Assembly: GCA_964536935.1 (NCBI GenBank)
Contig: CAZIBD010000004.1
Coordinates: 6,470 to 70,469 of the forward strand
DNA from: JASBRS01 sp964536935
GTDB taxonomy: Bacteria; Deinococcota; Deinococci; Deinococcales; Trueperaceae
Direction: 5' to 3'
DNA: 64,000 nt
Positions 8,276-15,690 of the stretch are shown piece after piece. Both the position numbers and the translations under genes were made by a program. Below the pieces are notes generated by a model that ran no database searches, was not told the DNA's origin, and saw only the letters and a program-made list of their open reading frames with translations. Within the stretch, counting starts at the first letter, position 1, and every line of letters starts with the position of its first letter.

Positions 8276-8986
8276 ATGAGACGGATCCCGGACGCCACCG
8301 TGGCGTTCCTGGTCGCGCTGCTCTGTGTTGCCGCGGCGAGCGCCCAGGATGCATCGAGTCCGTACAAGAAAGGCGACTTCGTGAAGAGCTACCGCGTGGC
8401 GGTCGCCACCGACACGGCGACGTCCCAGACGTTGGCCGCCAAGGCCGCCGTGGCGTTTGCCCTGTTCGAGGCGACGAGCGATCCCGTGCGGCTCGATTGG
8501 TTCCAGCGGGGTGCGGATGCAGCCCAGCACGCCTTGAAGCTCCAGCCGAAGGCCGTGGGGGCGCTCCTGGCGCTGGCGCAGGCGAAGGGCGAGGCGGCCC
8601 TCCTGCGCGGGCCCCTTCAGAATCTCGGAGTCGCCGGTGAGACGCGTGATCTGCTGCGGCGTGTGCTCGAGCTCGAACCCGAGAATCCCAACGCGCTGGT
8701 CGGTCTCGGGGTATGGAACCTCGAGATCACCGATCGGGGCGTCGGTTGGATGTTCGGGGCACATCGCAAGGGTGCCCTGGTCATGGTCGAGCGCGGCATC
8801 GAACGAGCGCCGGACGACATCGAGCTGCGGATCGAGTATGGACGGGCCCTGCAACTAGCCGGTGACGCGGCCGCAGCCCGCAGCCAGTTCCAGCTCGTCC
8901 TGAAGCTGACACCGACCTCGGCGGCGGACCGCTTCCGGCAGCAACGCGTTGCCGAGTACCTGGCCGGAAAGCGAGCCTCCCCTTGA
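8276..8986 (+). CDS. Secreted TPR-repeat protein
   Basis: 236 residues: a signal peptide (residues 1-23, ending ASA) and then helical pairs of the tetratricopeptide type, for example residues 105-150 (ETRDLLRRVLELEPENPNAL) and 175-215 (IELRIEYGRALQLAGDAAAA). TPR proteins are scaffolds for protein-protein contacts; this one should work outside the cytoplasm. The start ATG has GGGAG about 9 nt upstream. It lies 103 nt after the CruF-like gene on the same strand and before the SDR gene. No specific partner can be named. Confidence 0.65.
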   Translation: MRRIPDATVAFLVALLCVAAASAQDASSPYKKGDFVKSYRVAVATDTATSQTLAAKAAVAFALFEATSDPVRLDWFQRGADAAQHALKLQPKAVGALLALAQAKGEAALLRGPLQNLGVAGETRDLLRRVLELEPENPNALVGLGVWNLEITDRGVGWMFGAHRKGALVMVERGIERAPDDIELRIEYGRALQLAGDAAAARSQFQLVLKLTPTSAADRFRQQRVAEYLAGKRASP

Positions 8987-9104
8987 CGTCCGAGCGGGCA
9001 CACCGGCGCGTACAAGCCCGGCGCCACCCGCGCGTGGCGGCGACTCGACGCGGCTCCGGCGTGTCGGTCGGGCGAGCAAGGGGACGGCCTCGAGAGGACG
9101 GATC

Positions 9105-9908
9105 ATGAAGGTACGCGGAAAGACCATCGTCGTGACAGGAGCGGGGAACGGCATCGGGCGCGAGCTCGCGCTCCTGCTCCTAGCCCGAGGTGCGAAGGTC
9201 GCGGCTGTCGATATCGTCGCAGTGTTTCTCCGTGAAACCGCGGAGCTGGCGGGCGACGATGCAGGGCTCGCCCTGTTCGAGGCCGACGTCGCGGACCGAC
9301 GGGAGGTCGAGGCACTGCCCGCACGCGTCGTGGAGCGTCTTGGCGCGGTCGATGGGATCATCAACGACGCCGGCATCATCCAACCGATGGTCAAGGTGGC
9401 GAACCTCGACGGTGCGACGACCGACCGGGTGTTGGCGGTGAACCTTCAAGGCGTGATCAACATGACGAGAGCGTTCCTTCCCGATCTGCTGCAGCGGCCG
9501 GAGGCCCACATCGTCAACATCTCGAGCATGGGCGGGTTTCTCCCCGTTCCCGGGCAGACGGTTTACGGCGCGTCGAAGGCAGCGGTGAAGCTCTTCACCG
9601 AGGGCTTGCACTCGGAGTTGAGGGACACTCGTGTGCGTGTGACGGTGGTGTTCCCGGGCGCGGTCGCCACGAACATCGCGGTGAACTCCGGGCTGGGCGA
9701 TCTGACCGAGGCTGTGGCGGGCGGGAAGGTTCCGGCCATGGTGCCGCCCGGGACGGCCGCGCGACGCATCGTGGACGGCATGGAGCGTGACCGCTATCGG
9801 GTGCTGATCGGGCGCGATGCCAGGCTCATGGACGGCTTGTACCGTCTCGATCCGCGACGTGCCGCGGCCTTCATCTACCGCCAGATGCGCTCTATCCTGC
9901 CTGCGTGA
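9105..9908 (+). CDS. Short-chain dehydrogenase/reductase (SDR)
   Basis: 267 residues with the classical SDR layout: nucleotide-binding TGAGNGIG (about residues 11-18), DVAD acidic site, a slightly altered NDAG in place of NNAG, catalytic Ser in NISSM, and YGASK with the catalytic Tyr and Lys. It should be an NAD(P)-dependent cytoplasmic oxidoreductase; the substrate cannot be told. The C-terminal stretch ending in YRQMRSILPA resembles that of SDRs acting on hydrophobic alcohols or ketones. The start ATG is preceded by GAGAGGA. It ends 26 nt before the -35 of the arsenic operon, so it is not part of that unit. Confidence 0.85.
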   Translation: MKVRGKTIVVTGAGNGIGRELALLLLARGAKVAAVDIVAVFLRETAELAGDDAGLALFEADVADRREVEALPARVVERLGAVDGIINDAGIIQPMVKVANLDGATTDRVLAVNLQGVINMTRAFLPDLLQRPEAHIVNISSMGGFLPVPGQTVYGASKAAVKLFTEGLHSELRDTRVRVTVVFPGAVATNIAVNSGLGDLTEAVAGGKVPAMVPPGTAARRIVDGMERDRYRVLIGRDARLMDGLYRLDPRRAAAFIYRQMRSILPA

Positions 9909-9934
9909 GGGCGCCCGGCGGGGTCCTTGCTCCC

Positions 9935-9963
9935 TTGACGGTGGCCCGTCCAGGCTATATATT
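9935..9963 (+). promoter_or_regulatory. arsR promoter, leaderless type
   Basis: TTGACG (9935-9940), 17 nt spacer, TATATT (9958-9963), then only 6 nt to the arsR ATG at 9970. There is no Shine-Dalgarno sequence. The start codon is placed at the predicted transcription start, so the message should be leaderless. Confidence 0.7.
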
Positions 9964-9969
9964 TCAATC

Positions 9970-10350
9970 ATGGCTGTATCAACGTCTATTGAATCAAGGG
10001 CGCTGCCGGCGATGGACGGGGGCGTGGCCGATGCCCTCGCGGGAGCGTTCAAGGCGTTGGGGGACCCCACCCGCTTGCGGATCCTGGCGGTGCTGGCCGA
10101 TGGAACGCATTGCGTGTGCGAGATCCAGGAGGTGGTGGACGTCCCGGGCAACCTTCTCTCGCACCACTTGAAGGTGCTCCGGGAAGCGGGCCTCATCGAA
10201 GGTGAGCGGCGTGGCCGCTGGATCGACTATCACCTTGTCGGCGGCGCGCTCGAGCGTCTGCGCGGCGTCTTGCCGCCCGACCCGGTCGATCTGGGGCTCG
10301 ACCTGACGCGTTGCGCCGATGCCTGTGCGCGCGAGGAGGGGCGGGCGTGA
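9970..10350 (+). CDS. arsR: ArsR family arsenic-responsive repressor
   Basis: 126 residues. The core ALGDPTRLRILAVLADG and the recognition helix region LLSHHLKVLREAGLIEGERRGRW are typical of ArsR/SmtB repressors. The metal site HCVCEI (Cys48, Cys50) matches the CxC of arsenite-sensing members; two more Cys near the C-terminus (RCADACARE) may add ligands. The repressor should leave DNA when arsenite binds. It is first gene of the arsenic operon, read from a leaderless-type promoter, and a half-site pair ATCAA-N6-TTGAA lies just inside its coding start. Its stop overlaps the permease start (GTGA). Confidence 0.85.
   Translation: MAVSTSIESRALPAMDGGVADALAGAFKALGDPTRLRILAVLADGTHCVCEIQEVVDVPGNLLSHHLKVLREAGLIEGERRGRWIDYHLVGGALERLRGVLPPDPVDLGLDLTRCADACAREEGRA
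9978..9994. promoter_or_regulatory. Putative ArsR operator inside the arsR start
   Basis: ATCAA-CGTCTA-TTGAAT begins 8 nt after the predicted transcription start. It is one mismatch from the ATCAA-N6-TTGAT pattern typical of ArsR/SmtB operators. A further TTCAAT (9963-9968) overlaps the -10, so an extended site is possible. Confidence 0.5.
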
Positions 10351-11393
10351 AGACGGCGGCGCGGGCGCCCTCGCTGGGCGGGTTTCCGGCGGTTCGTCTG
10401 GCATTCGCTGCAGCCGTGTGGGTGGCGTTGTACGTCGTGAAGGGGCCGGTCTTCGATTGGCTGGTGTACGACGCGCTCGGCCTGGCGCGCTCGACCCGCT
10501 TGGCCGATGCGGTTCACTTCTTCCTGTTCGACACGGTGAAGATCGTGCTGCTCCTGGTGGGCATCATCTTCGCGGTGACGGTGTTGAGGAGCTTCTTCAG
10601 CGTGGAGCGGACCCGCGCGCTGCTCGGCGGGCGGCGCGAGGGCGCCGGTAATGTGCTTGCGGCGGGCCTCGGTGTGGTCACGCCGTTCTGCTCGTGCAGT
10701 GCCGTCCCGGCCTTCATCGGCTTCGTCGCCGCGGGGGTGCCGCTGGGCGTGACGTTGTCATTCCTGATCGCCAGTCCGATGGTCAACGAGATCGCGTTGG
10801 TGATGCTCTTCGGACTGTTCGGCTGGGGCATCGCCGCGCTGTACCTCGCCAGCGGGTTGACGCTGGCGGTGGTGGCCGGGATGGTCCTCGGTCGGCTGCG
10901 CCTCGAGCGGTGGGTCGAGCCGTTCGTGTTCGAGACCCGCCTCGGTGGGCAGGTGCTGGACCCCAGCCGCCAGCTCACCTGGCCGGAGCGCGTGCAGATG
11001 GGCGTGGAGGAGGTCAAGAGCATCCTCGGGAAGATCTGGCCCTACCTGCTGGTGGGTATCGGGCTGGGTGCTGCCATCCACGGCTGGGTGCCGCAGAGCT
11101 TCTTCCTTCGTTACGCGGGTCCGAGCAACCCGCTGGCCGTTCCCGTCGCGGTGTTGCTGGGCATCCCGCTGTACTCCAACGCTGCCGGCATCCTGCCGTT
11201 GGTGGAGGCGCTCCATGCCAAGGGGCTGGCGATGGGGACCACGCTGGCGTTCATGATGGCGGTGGTGGCGTTGTCGCTGCCGGAGATGATCATCCTGCGG
11301 CGCGTGCTCAAGCCGCGGCTCATCGGTGTCTACGTTGCGGTGGTGGGGGTGGGGATCCTGGCCACCGGCTTCCTCTTCAACGCCGTGCTCTGA
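10347..11393 (+). CDS. ArsP-like permease (DUF318 family)
   Basis: 348 residues, about eight transmembrane helices. The signature TPFCSCSAVPAFIGFVAAGVP (about residues 112-132) is diagnostic of the DUF318 permease family, which includes ArsP, an efflux permease for trivalent organoarsenicals. The GTG start overlaps the arsR stop, and GAGGAGGGG lies upstream inside arsR, so translation is coupled. A thioredoxin-like protein follows, the usual partner of this permease. Position in an arsenic operon supports arsenical export; the exact substrate is inferred. Confidence 0.8.
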   Translation: MKTAARAPSLGGFPAVRLAFAAAVWVALYVVKGPVFDWLVYDALGLARSTRLADAVHFFLFDTVKIVLLLVGIIFAVTVLRSFFSVERTRALLGGRREGAGNVLAAGLGVVTPFCSCSAVPAFIGFVAAGVPLGVTLSFLIASPMVNEIALVMLFGLFGWGIAALYLASGLTLAVVAGMVLGRLRLERWVEPFVFETRLGGQVLDPSRQLTWPERVQMGVEEVKSILGKIWPYLLVGIGLGAAIHGWVPQSFFLRYAGPSNPLAVPVAVLLGIPLYSNAAGILPLVEALHAKGLAMGTTLAFMMAVVALSLPEMIILRRVLKPRLIGVYVAVVGVGILATGFLFNAVL

Positions 11394-11432
11394 ACCATCG
11401 GCTTCGAAAGCGTTTCACGAAGGAGGTGCGTC

Positions 11433-11669
11433 ATGACCATCAAGGTCCTCGGTTCCGGTTGCCCCAACTGTCAGCGTCTCGAGAGCAACGTGCGCCTGGC
11501 GCTCGAGAACACGGGCATGGAGGCCACCGTCGAGAAGGTGACCGATTACGGTTCCATCCTGGGGTACGGCGTGAGCAGCACGCCGGCGCTCGTCGTCGAC
11601 GAGAAGGTGGTGCTTGCCGGCCGGGTGCCCAGCCCCCAGCAGCTCGAGAGCCTGCTCCGAGGCGCCTGA
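11433..11669 (+). CDS. Small thioredoxin-like protein (TM0996/MTH895 family)
   Basis: 78 residues, a single small thioredoxin fold with CPNC near the start (Cys10, Cys13) and the cis-Pro segment STPALVVDEKVV. Members of this family usually sit next to DUF318 permeases. It may reduce or hand over a thiol-reactive metalloid. A strong AAGGAGGTG lies before the ATG. It is 39 nt downstream of the permease and upstream of the OsmC gene. Confidence 0.85.
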   Translation: MTIKVLGSGCPNCQRLESNVRLALENTGMEATVEKVTDYGSILGYGVSSTPALVVDEKVVLAGRVPSPQQLESLLRGA

Positions 11670-11673
11670 AGTC

Positions 11674-12144
11674 ATGGGCTCGGGCGTCGATCCGGACGTG
11701 ATGAAGGAGGCGAAGGGCAGCGTGGGGCAGCACTACCGCGTGCGCTCGGAGCGCAGCGCCGACGGTCTGCGGGCGCGCACCCGGGTGAGGCAGTTCAGCC
11801 TGGATACCGGTGCGCATCGTGGGGACCTGGAGGCGGGGCCGAACGCCGTCGAGACACTCCTCGCGGCCATCGGAAGCTGCCTGCTCACGGGGCTGGGCAT
11901 GGTGGCCGAGGGGAGTCGCATTCCCCTCGATGCGGTCGCGATCGATCTGGAGGCAGAGCGCAGCGACCAACCGCCGCGCATCACCTCCGTGAGGTACGCG
12001 ATCCACCTGGACAGCGGCGCTCCCGACGAGCGGCTGGCGCGGCTCGTGGAGCTCGCTGAGCGAAACAGCACCGTGTTGGGGTCGCTCCGTGGCTGCGGCT
12101 TCGCCATCGAGGGGCAGTGGGACCGGGCCGCGTCGACGGCGTGA
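11674..12144 (+). CDS. OsmC family protein
   Basis: 156 residues. The central stretch NAVETLLAAIGSCLLTGLGMVA carries the first conserved Cys of the OsmC/Ohr fold, and GSLRGCGFAIEG near the C-terminus supplies another. OsmC-like proteins are thiol peroxidases or related small-molecule proteins. The start is not certain: the ATG at 11674, 4 nt after the thioredoxin gene, has only a weak upstream site, and an ATG at 11701 is possible. It sits inside the arsenic operon, where a thiol-redox role would make sense. Confidence 0.75.
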   Translation: MGSGVDPDVMKEAKGSVGQHYRVRSERSADGLRARTRVRQFSLDTGAHRGDLEAGPNAVETLLAAIGSCLLTGLGMVAEGSRIPLDAVAIDLEAERSDQPPRITSVRYAIHLDSGAPDERLARLVELAERNSTVLGSLRGCGFAIEGQWDRAASTA

Positions 12145-12213
12145 AGGATGTGAGCCGGTGCTGCTGACGAGGTGGTCGCGGGACGTCGGTGAGGCTGGCG
12201 CTGTGTCCGACGG

Positions 12214-13383
12214 ATGGGTCGGGGGGAAACACGCTTGAACGGTCGGACCGTTGGCGCCTCCGGATTGTCGGCCCGTGATCGATTCCTCACGGTGTGGATC
12301 TTCGCGGCCATGGCGATGGGCATCGCGCTCGGCGCTCTGCTGCCGGGCATCGACGGCGTACTGCAGCGCGTGCAGGTCGGTGCTACCAACGTTCCCATCG
12401 CGGTCGGGCTCATCCTGATGATGTATCCGCCGCTGGCCAAGGTCCGCTACGAGCGGCTCCCCAGCGCTTTCGGTGACCGTCGCGTGCTGGCGCTCTCGCT
12501 GGTCCAGAACTGGGTGGTGGGGCCGCTGTTGATGTTCGCGCTGGCTCTGCTGTTCCTGCGTGACCGCCCGGAGTACATGGTGGGCCTCATCCTCATCGGG
12601 CTGGCGCGCTGCATTGCGATGGTGATCGTGTGGAACGACCTGGCTGCGGGGGATCGCGAGTACGCCGCCGGGCTGGTGGCGCTCAACAGCCTGTTCCAGG
12701 TGTTGCTCTACGGGGTGTATGCCTACCTCTTCGCGACTCTGCTGCCCGACTGGCTCGGTTTGCAGGGGCGTGTCGTGGCCATCTCCATGGGCGAGGTGGC
12801 TCGGGCCGTGCTGCTCTATCTCGGCGTGCCGTTCGCGATGGGGGTGCTTAGCCGCGTGGTGCTCATTCCCGTGAAGGGACGAACCTGGTACGAGGGGCGG
12901 TTCGTGCCCGTCATCAGCCCGATCACGCTGGTCGCGCTGCTGTTCACGATCGTGGTGATGTTCAGCCTCAAGGGCGGGCTCATCCTTAGCATTCCGCTCG
13001 ATGTGCTGCGCATCGCGCTGCCGCTGGTGCTGTACTTCGTGATCATGTTCCTGGTGAGCTTCTGGATGGGGAGGCGCTTCGGTGCGGGTGGCGCGGTGAC
13101 CACGACGCTGGCGTTCACCGCCGCCAGCAACAACTTCGAGCTGGCCATCGCCGTGGCCATCGCGGTGTTCGGGATCGGGTCGGCGGTGGCCTTCACCGCG
13201 GTAATCGGACCGTTGATCGAGGTGCCGGTCATGATCGGGCTCGTCAACGTCGCCTTCGCCCTGCGCAGGCGCTGGTTCCCGGAGGAAGACGTCGTGCCGA
13301 CAGGCTCTTCCGGTCCCGCGGCGGCGGAGGGCCGGCCGTCCAACATGCGCCGGACACCCAACTCACGGAAAGGTACGGATTGA
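12214..13383 (+). CDS. acr3: ACR3 family arsenite efflux transporter
   Basis: About 389 residues with ten predicted helices. The conserved ACR3 segment GLARCIAMVIVWNDLAAGD carries the Cys needed for arsenite transport, and FTAASNNFELAIAVAIAVFG is the second signature of the family. It exports As(III) across the inner membrane using the proton gradient. The given start is the first ATG; TTG at 12235 has a better GGGGGG spaced 8 nt upstream and may be the true start. The stop overlaps the arsC start (TGATG). The C-terminus has a short hydrophilic tail. Confidence 0.9.
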   Translation: MGRGETRLNGRTVGASGLSARDRFLTVWIFAAMAMGIALGALLPGIDGVLQRVQVGATNVPIAVGLILMMYPPLAKVRYERLPSAFGDRRVLALSLVQNWVVGPLLMFALALLFLRDRPEYMVGLILIGLARCIAMVIVWNDLAAGDREYAAGLVALNSLFQVLLYGVYAYLFATLLPDWLGLQGRVVAISMGEVARAVLLYLGVPFAMGVLSRVVLIPVKGRTWYEGRFVPVISPITLVALLFTIVVMFSLKGGLILSIPLDVLRIALPLVLYFVIMFLVSFWMGRRFGAGGAVTTTLAFTAASNNFELAIAVAIAVFGIGSAVAFTAVIGPLIEVPVMIGLVNVAFALRRRWFPEEDVVPTGSSGPAAAEGRPSNMRRTPNSRKGTD

Positions 13384-13841
13384 TGCGCCTGCTCGTGCTC
13401 TGCACGCACAACAGCGCCCGCAGCCAGATGATGGAGGGCTGGCTCCGCCATCACGCCGCGCAAGCCGGCCTCGAGTTGGAGGTGTGGTCGGCCGGCACCG
13501 AGAGGACGCGCGTCAAGGAGGATGCCGTCACCGTGATGGGCGAGGTCGGCATCGACCTCTCCGGGCACTGCAGCAAGACGCTCCATGAGGTGCCCGACTC
13601 CTGGTCCTTCGACCTGGTGCTCACCGTCTGTGATGACGCCAACGAAGCTTGCCCGGCGTACCCGGCCCGGACGGCGCGGCGGCATGTGAGCGTGCCCGAC
13701 CCGAGCGGCCACGAACTGGCTGCCTGGCGAGCGGTGAGGAACGGCCTCGAACGCATGAGTCTTGGGGTCGTCGACGCTCTGTCCAGCGTGCGAGTCCCCA
13801 GCGACGCGGAGCTTGCCCGTTGGCTCGCCTCCGAGGGGTAG
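13383..13841 (+). CDS. arsC: Arsenate reductase, low-molecular-weight phosphatase type
   Basis: 152 residues. The N-terminal loop LCTHNSARSQMMEG is the CX5R phosphate-binding loop of the LMW phosphatase-type ArsC (Cys8). The acid residue is in VPDPSG. It reduces arsenate to arsenite, which the adjacent ACR3 pump exports. The ATG overlaps the acr3 stop by one base, and GGAAAGG lies upstream. The start of the family motif is a little unusual (THNSARS in place of the common TGNSCRS). Confidence 0.85.
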   Translation: MRLLVLCTHNSARSQMMEGWLRHHAAQAGLELEVWSAGTERTRVKEDAVTVMGEVGIDLSGHCSKTLHEVPDSWSFDLVLTVCDDANEACPAYPARTARRHVSVPDPSGHELAAWRAVRNGLERMSLGVVDALSSVRVPSDAELARWLASEG

Positions 13842-13881
13842 GCGGAGGGCGCAATCGGGACCGACGCGCAAGTCGGCGGGG

Positions 13882-14301
13882 CTACGCAGTCGTCCTGGTC
13901 TCGGCCTTCAGGACCGTCGCGAGCCGGTCGAGCACGCCCGGCCAGCCGCGCCGCATGCCGTCATCAGCGGTTCGGCCGAGTGGGGTGTCGAGGTCGAAAC
14001 CTTCGTGCGTGAGTGTGAGGCGTGTTCCGTTGCCCTCGGGCGTGAGCCGCCAGGTGATGGTGGTGTCGAGCGTCTGGAGGGCGAAGCGGTACTTGGGGAG
14101 CCTCTCGGGCTCGACCTCGAGGACCTCGCACGGTTGCGTGCCCCAGGAGCCCATGTCCAGCTCGAAGCGATGTCCCACGACGGGTCGGATGTCGCCGGCC
14201 GCCCACCAGCGCGCGTGGAGGGCGGGGTCGGTAAGGGCCTTCCAGACGACGGCGGGCGGGTGTGCGTAGTGGTGATGGAGCTCGATGGTGGCCGTCTTCA
14301 T
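13882..14301 (-). CDS. SRPBCC (AHSA1-like) domain protein
   Basis: 139 residues with the Bet v 1/START-like fold typical of AHSA1-like proteins: HHHYAHPPAVVWKALTDPAL, RWWAAGD, then a beta-rich middle and a C-terminal long helix (GMRRGWPGVLDRLATVL). Such proteins bind hydrophobic ligands. The gene overlaps the upstream ArsR-like regulator by 4 nt (ATGA), so the two are translated together. The pair is controlled by the palindrome-bearing promoter at 14622-14651. The ligand is unknown. Confidence 0.8.
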   Translation of the reverse strand: MKTATIELHHHYAHPPAVVWKALTDPALHARWWAAGDIRPVVGHRFELDMGSWGTQPCEVLEVEPERLPKYRFALQTLDTTITWRLTPEGNGTRLTLTHEGFDLDTPLGRTADDGMRRGWPGVLDRLATVLKAETRTTA

Positions 14302-14615
14302 GCCGGGTCCTCCTGGTCGAGCAGGGCTTCGAGCGCTTGCAGGCGCTTCTCGGAGAAGCGGGTGAGGGCGTCGAGCCAGCTCTCGACATCGGCGAGAGGC
14401 CGCGGGTCGAGGTGGTAGTACCGCTCACGGCCACGGGGCTCGTCGTGCACGAGGTGGGCCTCGCGAAGGAGTTGCAGGTGCTCGGAGACGGCGGGGCGCC
14501 CGATGTCGAAGCCCCGGGTGAGCTCCCGTGCCGGACGCGGTCCCTCCCGGAGCCGCTGGAGGATCTCTCGCCGAACGGGGTTGGCGAGGGCGGTGTAGAC
14601 GTCGATGCCGGACAT
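14298..14615 (-). CDS. ArsR-like HTH regulator paired with an SRPBCC protein
   Basis: 105 residues with ALANPVRREILQRLREGPRPA and the recognition region GRPAVSEHLQLLREAHLVHDEPRGRERYY. No CxC metal site is present, which fits the non-metal class of ArsR proteins that pair with SRPBCC genes. The ATG at 14615 was chosen because the -10 CATAAT ends 6 nt before it and the HTH starts correctly. There is no Shine-Dalgarno sequence, so it is probably leaderless. The palindrome GTCGGAA-N2-TTCCGAC lies between its own -35 and -10, suggesting autorepression. Confidence 0.85.
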   Translation of the reverse strand: MSGIDVYTALANPVRREILQRLREGPRPARELTRGFDIGRPAVSEHLQLLREAHLVHDEPRGRERYYHLDPRPLADVESWLDALTRFSEKRLQALEALLDQEDPA

Positions 14616-14621
14616 ACGGGG

Positions 14622-14651
14622 ATTATGCGTCGGAATCTTCCGACAGGTCAA
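14622..14651 (-). promoter_or_regulatory. Leaderless-type promoter of the minus-strand ArsR/SRPBCC pair
   Basis: On the minus strand TTGACC (14651-14646), 18 nt spacer, CATAAT (14627-14622), 6 nt, then the ATG at 14615. Confidence 0.7.
14629..14644. promoter_or_regulatory. Palindromic operator in the promoter spacer
   Basis: GTCGGAA-TC-TTCCGAC is a perfect 7-bp inverted repeat with a 2-nt centre. It fills most of the spacer between the -35 and -10 of the ArsR/SRPBCC pair, where a bound dimer would shut out RNA polymerase. Confidence 0.65.
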
Positions 14652-14732
14652 GTCTTCCCGACGCGATGTCCCGGCGAAGAGGGCGGCGTGCCCGGTGAGC
14701 CAGATCGCCAGGAGCGGCGGCACTCGCCGCTC

Positions 14733-14762
14733 TTGACGGTATACTTTACTGGCTAGTAAGGT
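14733..14762 (+). promoter_or_regulatory. Promoter of the plus-strand SRPBCC/ArsR pair
   Basis: TTGACG (14733-14738), 18 nt, TAAGGT (14757-14762). The mRNA would have a leader of about 35 nt containing TTGGAGGT before the GTG at 14806. Confidence 0.55.
14746..14759. promoter_or_regulatory. Palindromic operator TTACT-N4-AGTAA
   Basis: TTACTGGCTAGTAA lies in the spacer and overlaps the -10 of the plus-strand promoter. Its sequence differs fully from the palindrome of the neighbouring pair, so the two ArsR-like proteins should have separate sites. Confidence 0.6.
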
Positions 14763-14805
14763 GATTGCGAGGCGTTCTTGTTGGCGCATGTTGGAGGTAT
14801 CTACC

Positions 14806-15231
14806 GTGCCTACCGTGGTCCGTTCGATCGAGATCAAGGCCCCGCCGAGCGCCGTGTGGCGCTGGCTGGCGAGCCAGGAGGCGCTGCGCCAGTGGCTCGG
14901 CCCGGACCTGGAGATCGACCTCCGTATCGGGGGAACCTACCGGTTGTCGAGTGAGGGCACCTGGATCAGCGGGACCGTGCTCGAGATCGTTCCCGAGGGC
15001 GCCCTGGTCTTGTCGTGGCTCGAGGAGGGTGGGGACTGGGTGCATCCCGCACGGCTCGTGATCGAGCTCGCGCCCACGGCCGACGGCACCCGGGTCAGTC
15101 TGCACCACGATGGCTTCGCCGGCATCGGCAAGTCTGGCTGGACGGGCACGGCGGAGGCCTACGAGCGTGGCGCCGACCGGCACCGCTTGTTGGAGCGGCT
15201 GCGTGACTTGGTGGTGAGCGACGCTGGCTGA
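14806..15231 (+). CDS. SRPBCC (AHSA1-like) domain protein, second copy
   Basis: 141 residues: RSIEIKAPPSAVWRWLASQE, RQWLGPDLEID, a GGTYRL strand, and a C-terminal helix (DRHRLLERLRDLV) show the AHSA1-like fold. The start is the GTG at 14806, with TTGGAGGT 7-8 nt before it; the frame is open back to 14761 but lacks a site there. It is the first gene of a pair with an ArsR-like regulator, the reverse gene order of the minus-strand pair. It is not a close copy of that pair, so recent duplication is unlikely. Confidence 0.8.
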   Translation: MPTVVRSIEIKAPPSAVWRWLASQEALRQWLGPDLEIDLRIGGTYRLSSEGTWISGTVLEIVPEGALVLSWLEEGGDWVHPARLVIELAPTADGTRVSLHHDGFAGIGKSGWTGTAEAYERGADRHRLLERLRDLVVSDAG

Positions 15232-15253
15232 CGCGACCGACGATCTGTTCCGG

Positions 15254-15559
15254 GTGCTGGCCGATCCGACGCGCCGGCGCATCCTCGACCTGCTGGCCGA
15301 GCGCGGGACGCTCACGGTCGGCCAGATCGCCGAGCGGTTCCCGGACCTGGTGGCGTCGGGCATCTCGAAGCATCTCATGGTGCTTCGGGCGGCACAGCTG
15401 GTGGTCGCGACGCGGCAGGGCCGGCAACGTTGGTATCGGATCGAGCCCGAGGCAGTGGCGAGCGCGTTACTCCCGTGGCTCGCGACGTACGCGCCGTACT
15501 GGTCCCGCGCGCTCGAGCGCCTGCGGGAGCTGGTCGAAGGCGCCGATCCTCCACTGTGA
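15254..15559 (+). CDS. ArsR-like HTH regulator paired with the second SRPBCC protein
   Basis: At least 101 residues: VLADPTRRRILDLLAERGTL, the recognition region VASGISKHLMVLRAAQLVVATRQGRQRWY, and a C-terminal dimer helix. No metal site is seen. The family usually begins about ten residues earlier (DDLFRVLADPT), and the frame is open upstream to a stop at 15215, but the only upstream candidate is a CTG at 15224 overlapping the SRPBCC stop. That CTG is attractive because it would couple the two genes; the GTG at 15254 is the safe choice. It probably binds TTACT-N4-AGTAA at 14746. Confidence 0.8.
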   Translation: MLADPTRRRILDLLAERGTLTVGQIAERFPDLVASGISKHLMVLRAAQLVVATRQGRQRWYRIEPEAVASALLPWLATYAPYWSRALERLRELVEGADPPL

Positions 15560-15605
15560 GGGCGGGGCGTTCGGACGCGCGGTTGCCGTTCGCTGCCGCC
15601 AACGA

Positions 15606-15634
15606 TTGACGATGCCGGAGGGCGGCGCTACCGT
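15606..15634 (+). promoter_or_regulatory. Promoter of the S9 peptidase gene
   Basis: TTGACG (15606-15611), 17 nt, TACCGT (15629-15634). The leader is about 50 nt and carries GAGGGGAG before the ATG at 15691. Confidence 0.5.
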
Positions 15635-15690
15635 CGTCGGAGGCGGCCACGCTCGATGCGTGCCCGCCAGCAGCGCGAGGGGAGATCCGC

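Noticed and set aside
14761..14805. Upstream GTG (14761) as start of the plus-strand SRPBCC gene
   Set aside because: It overlaps the -10; the GTG at 14806 has TTGGAGGT at good distance and starts at the family's usual place.
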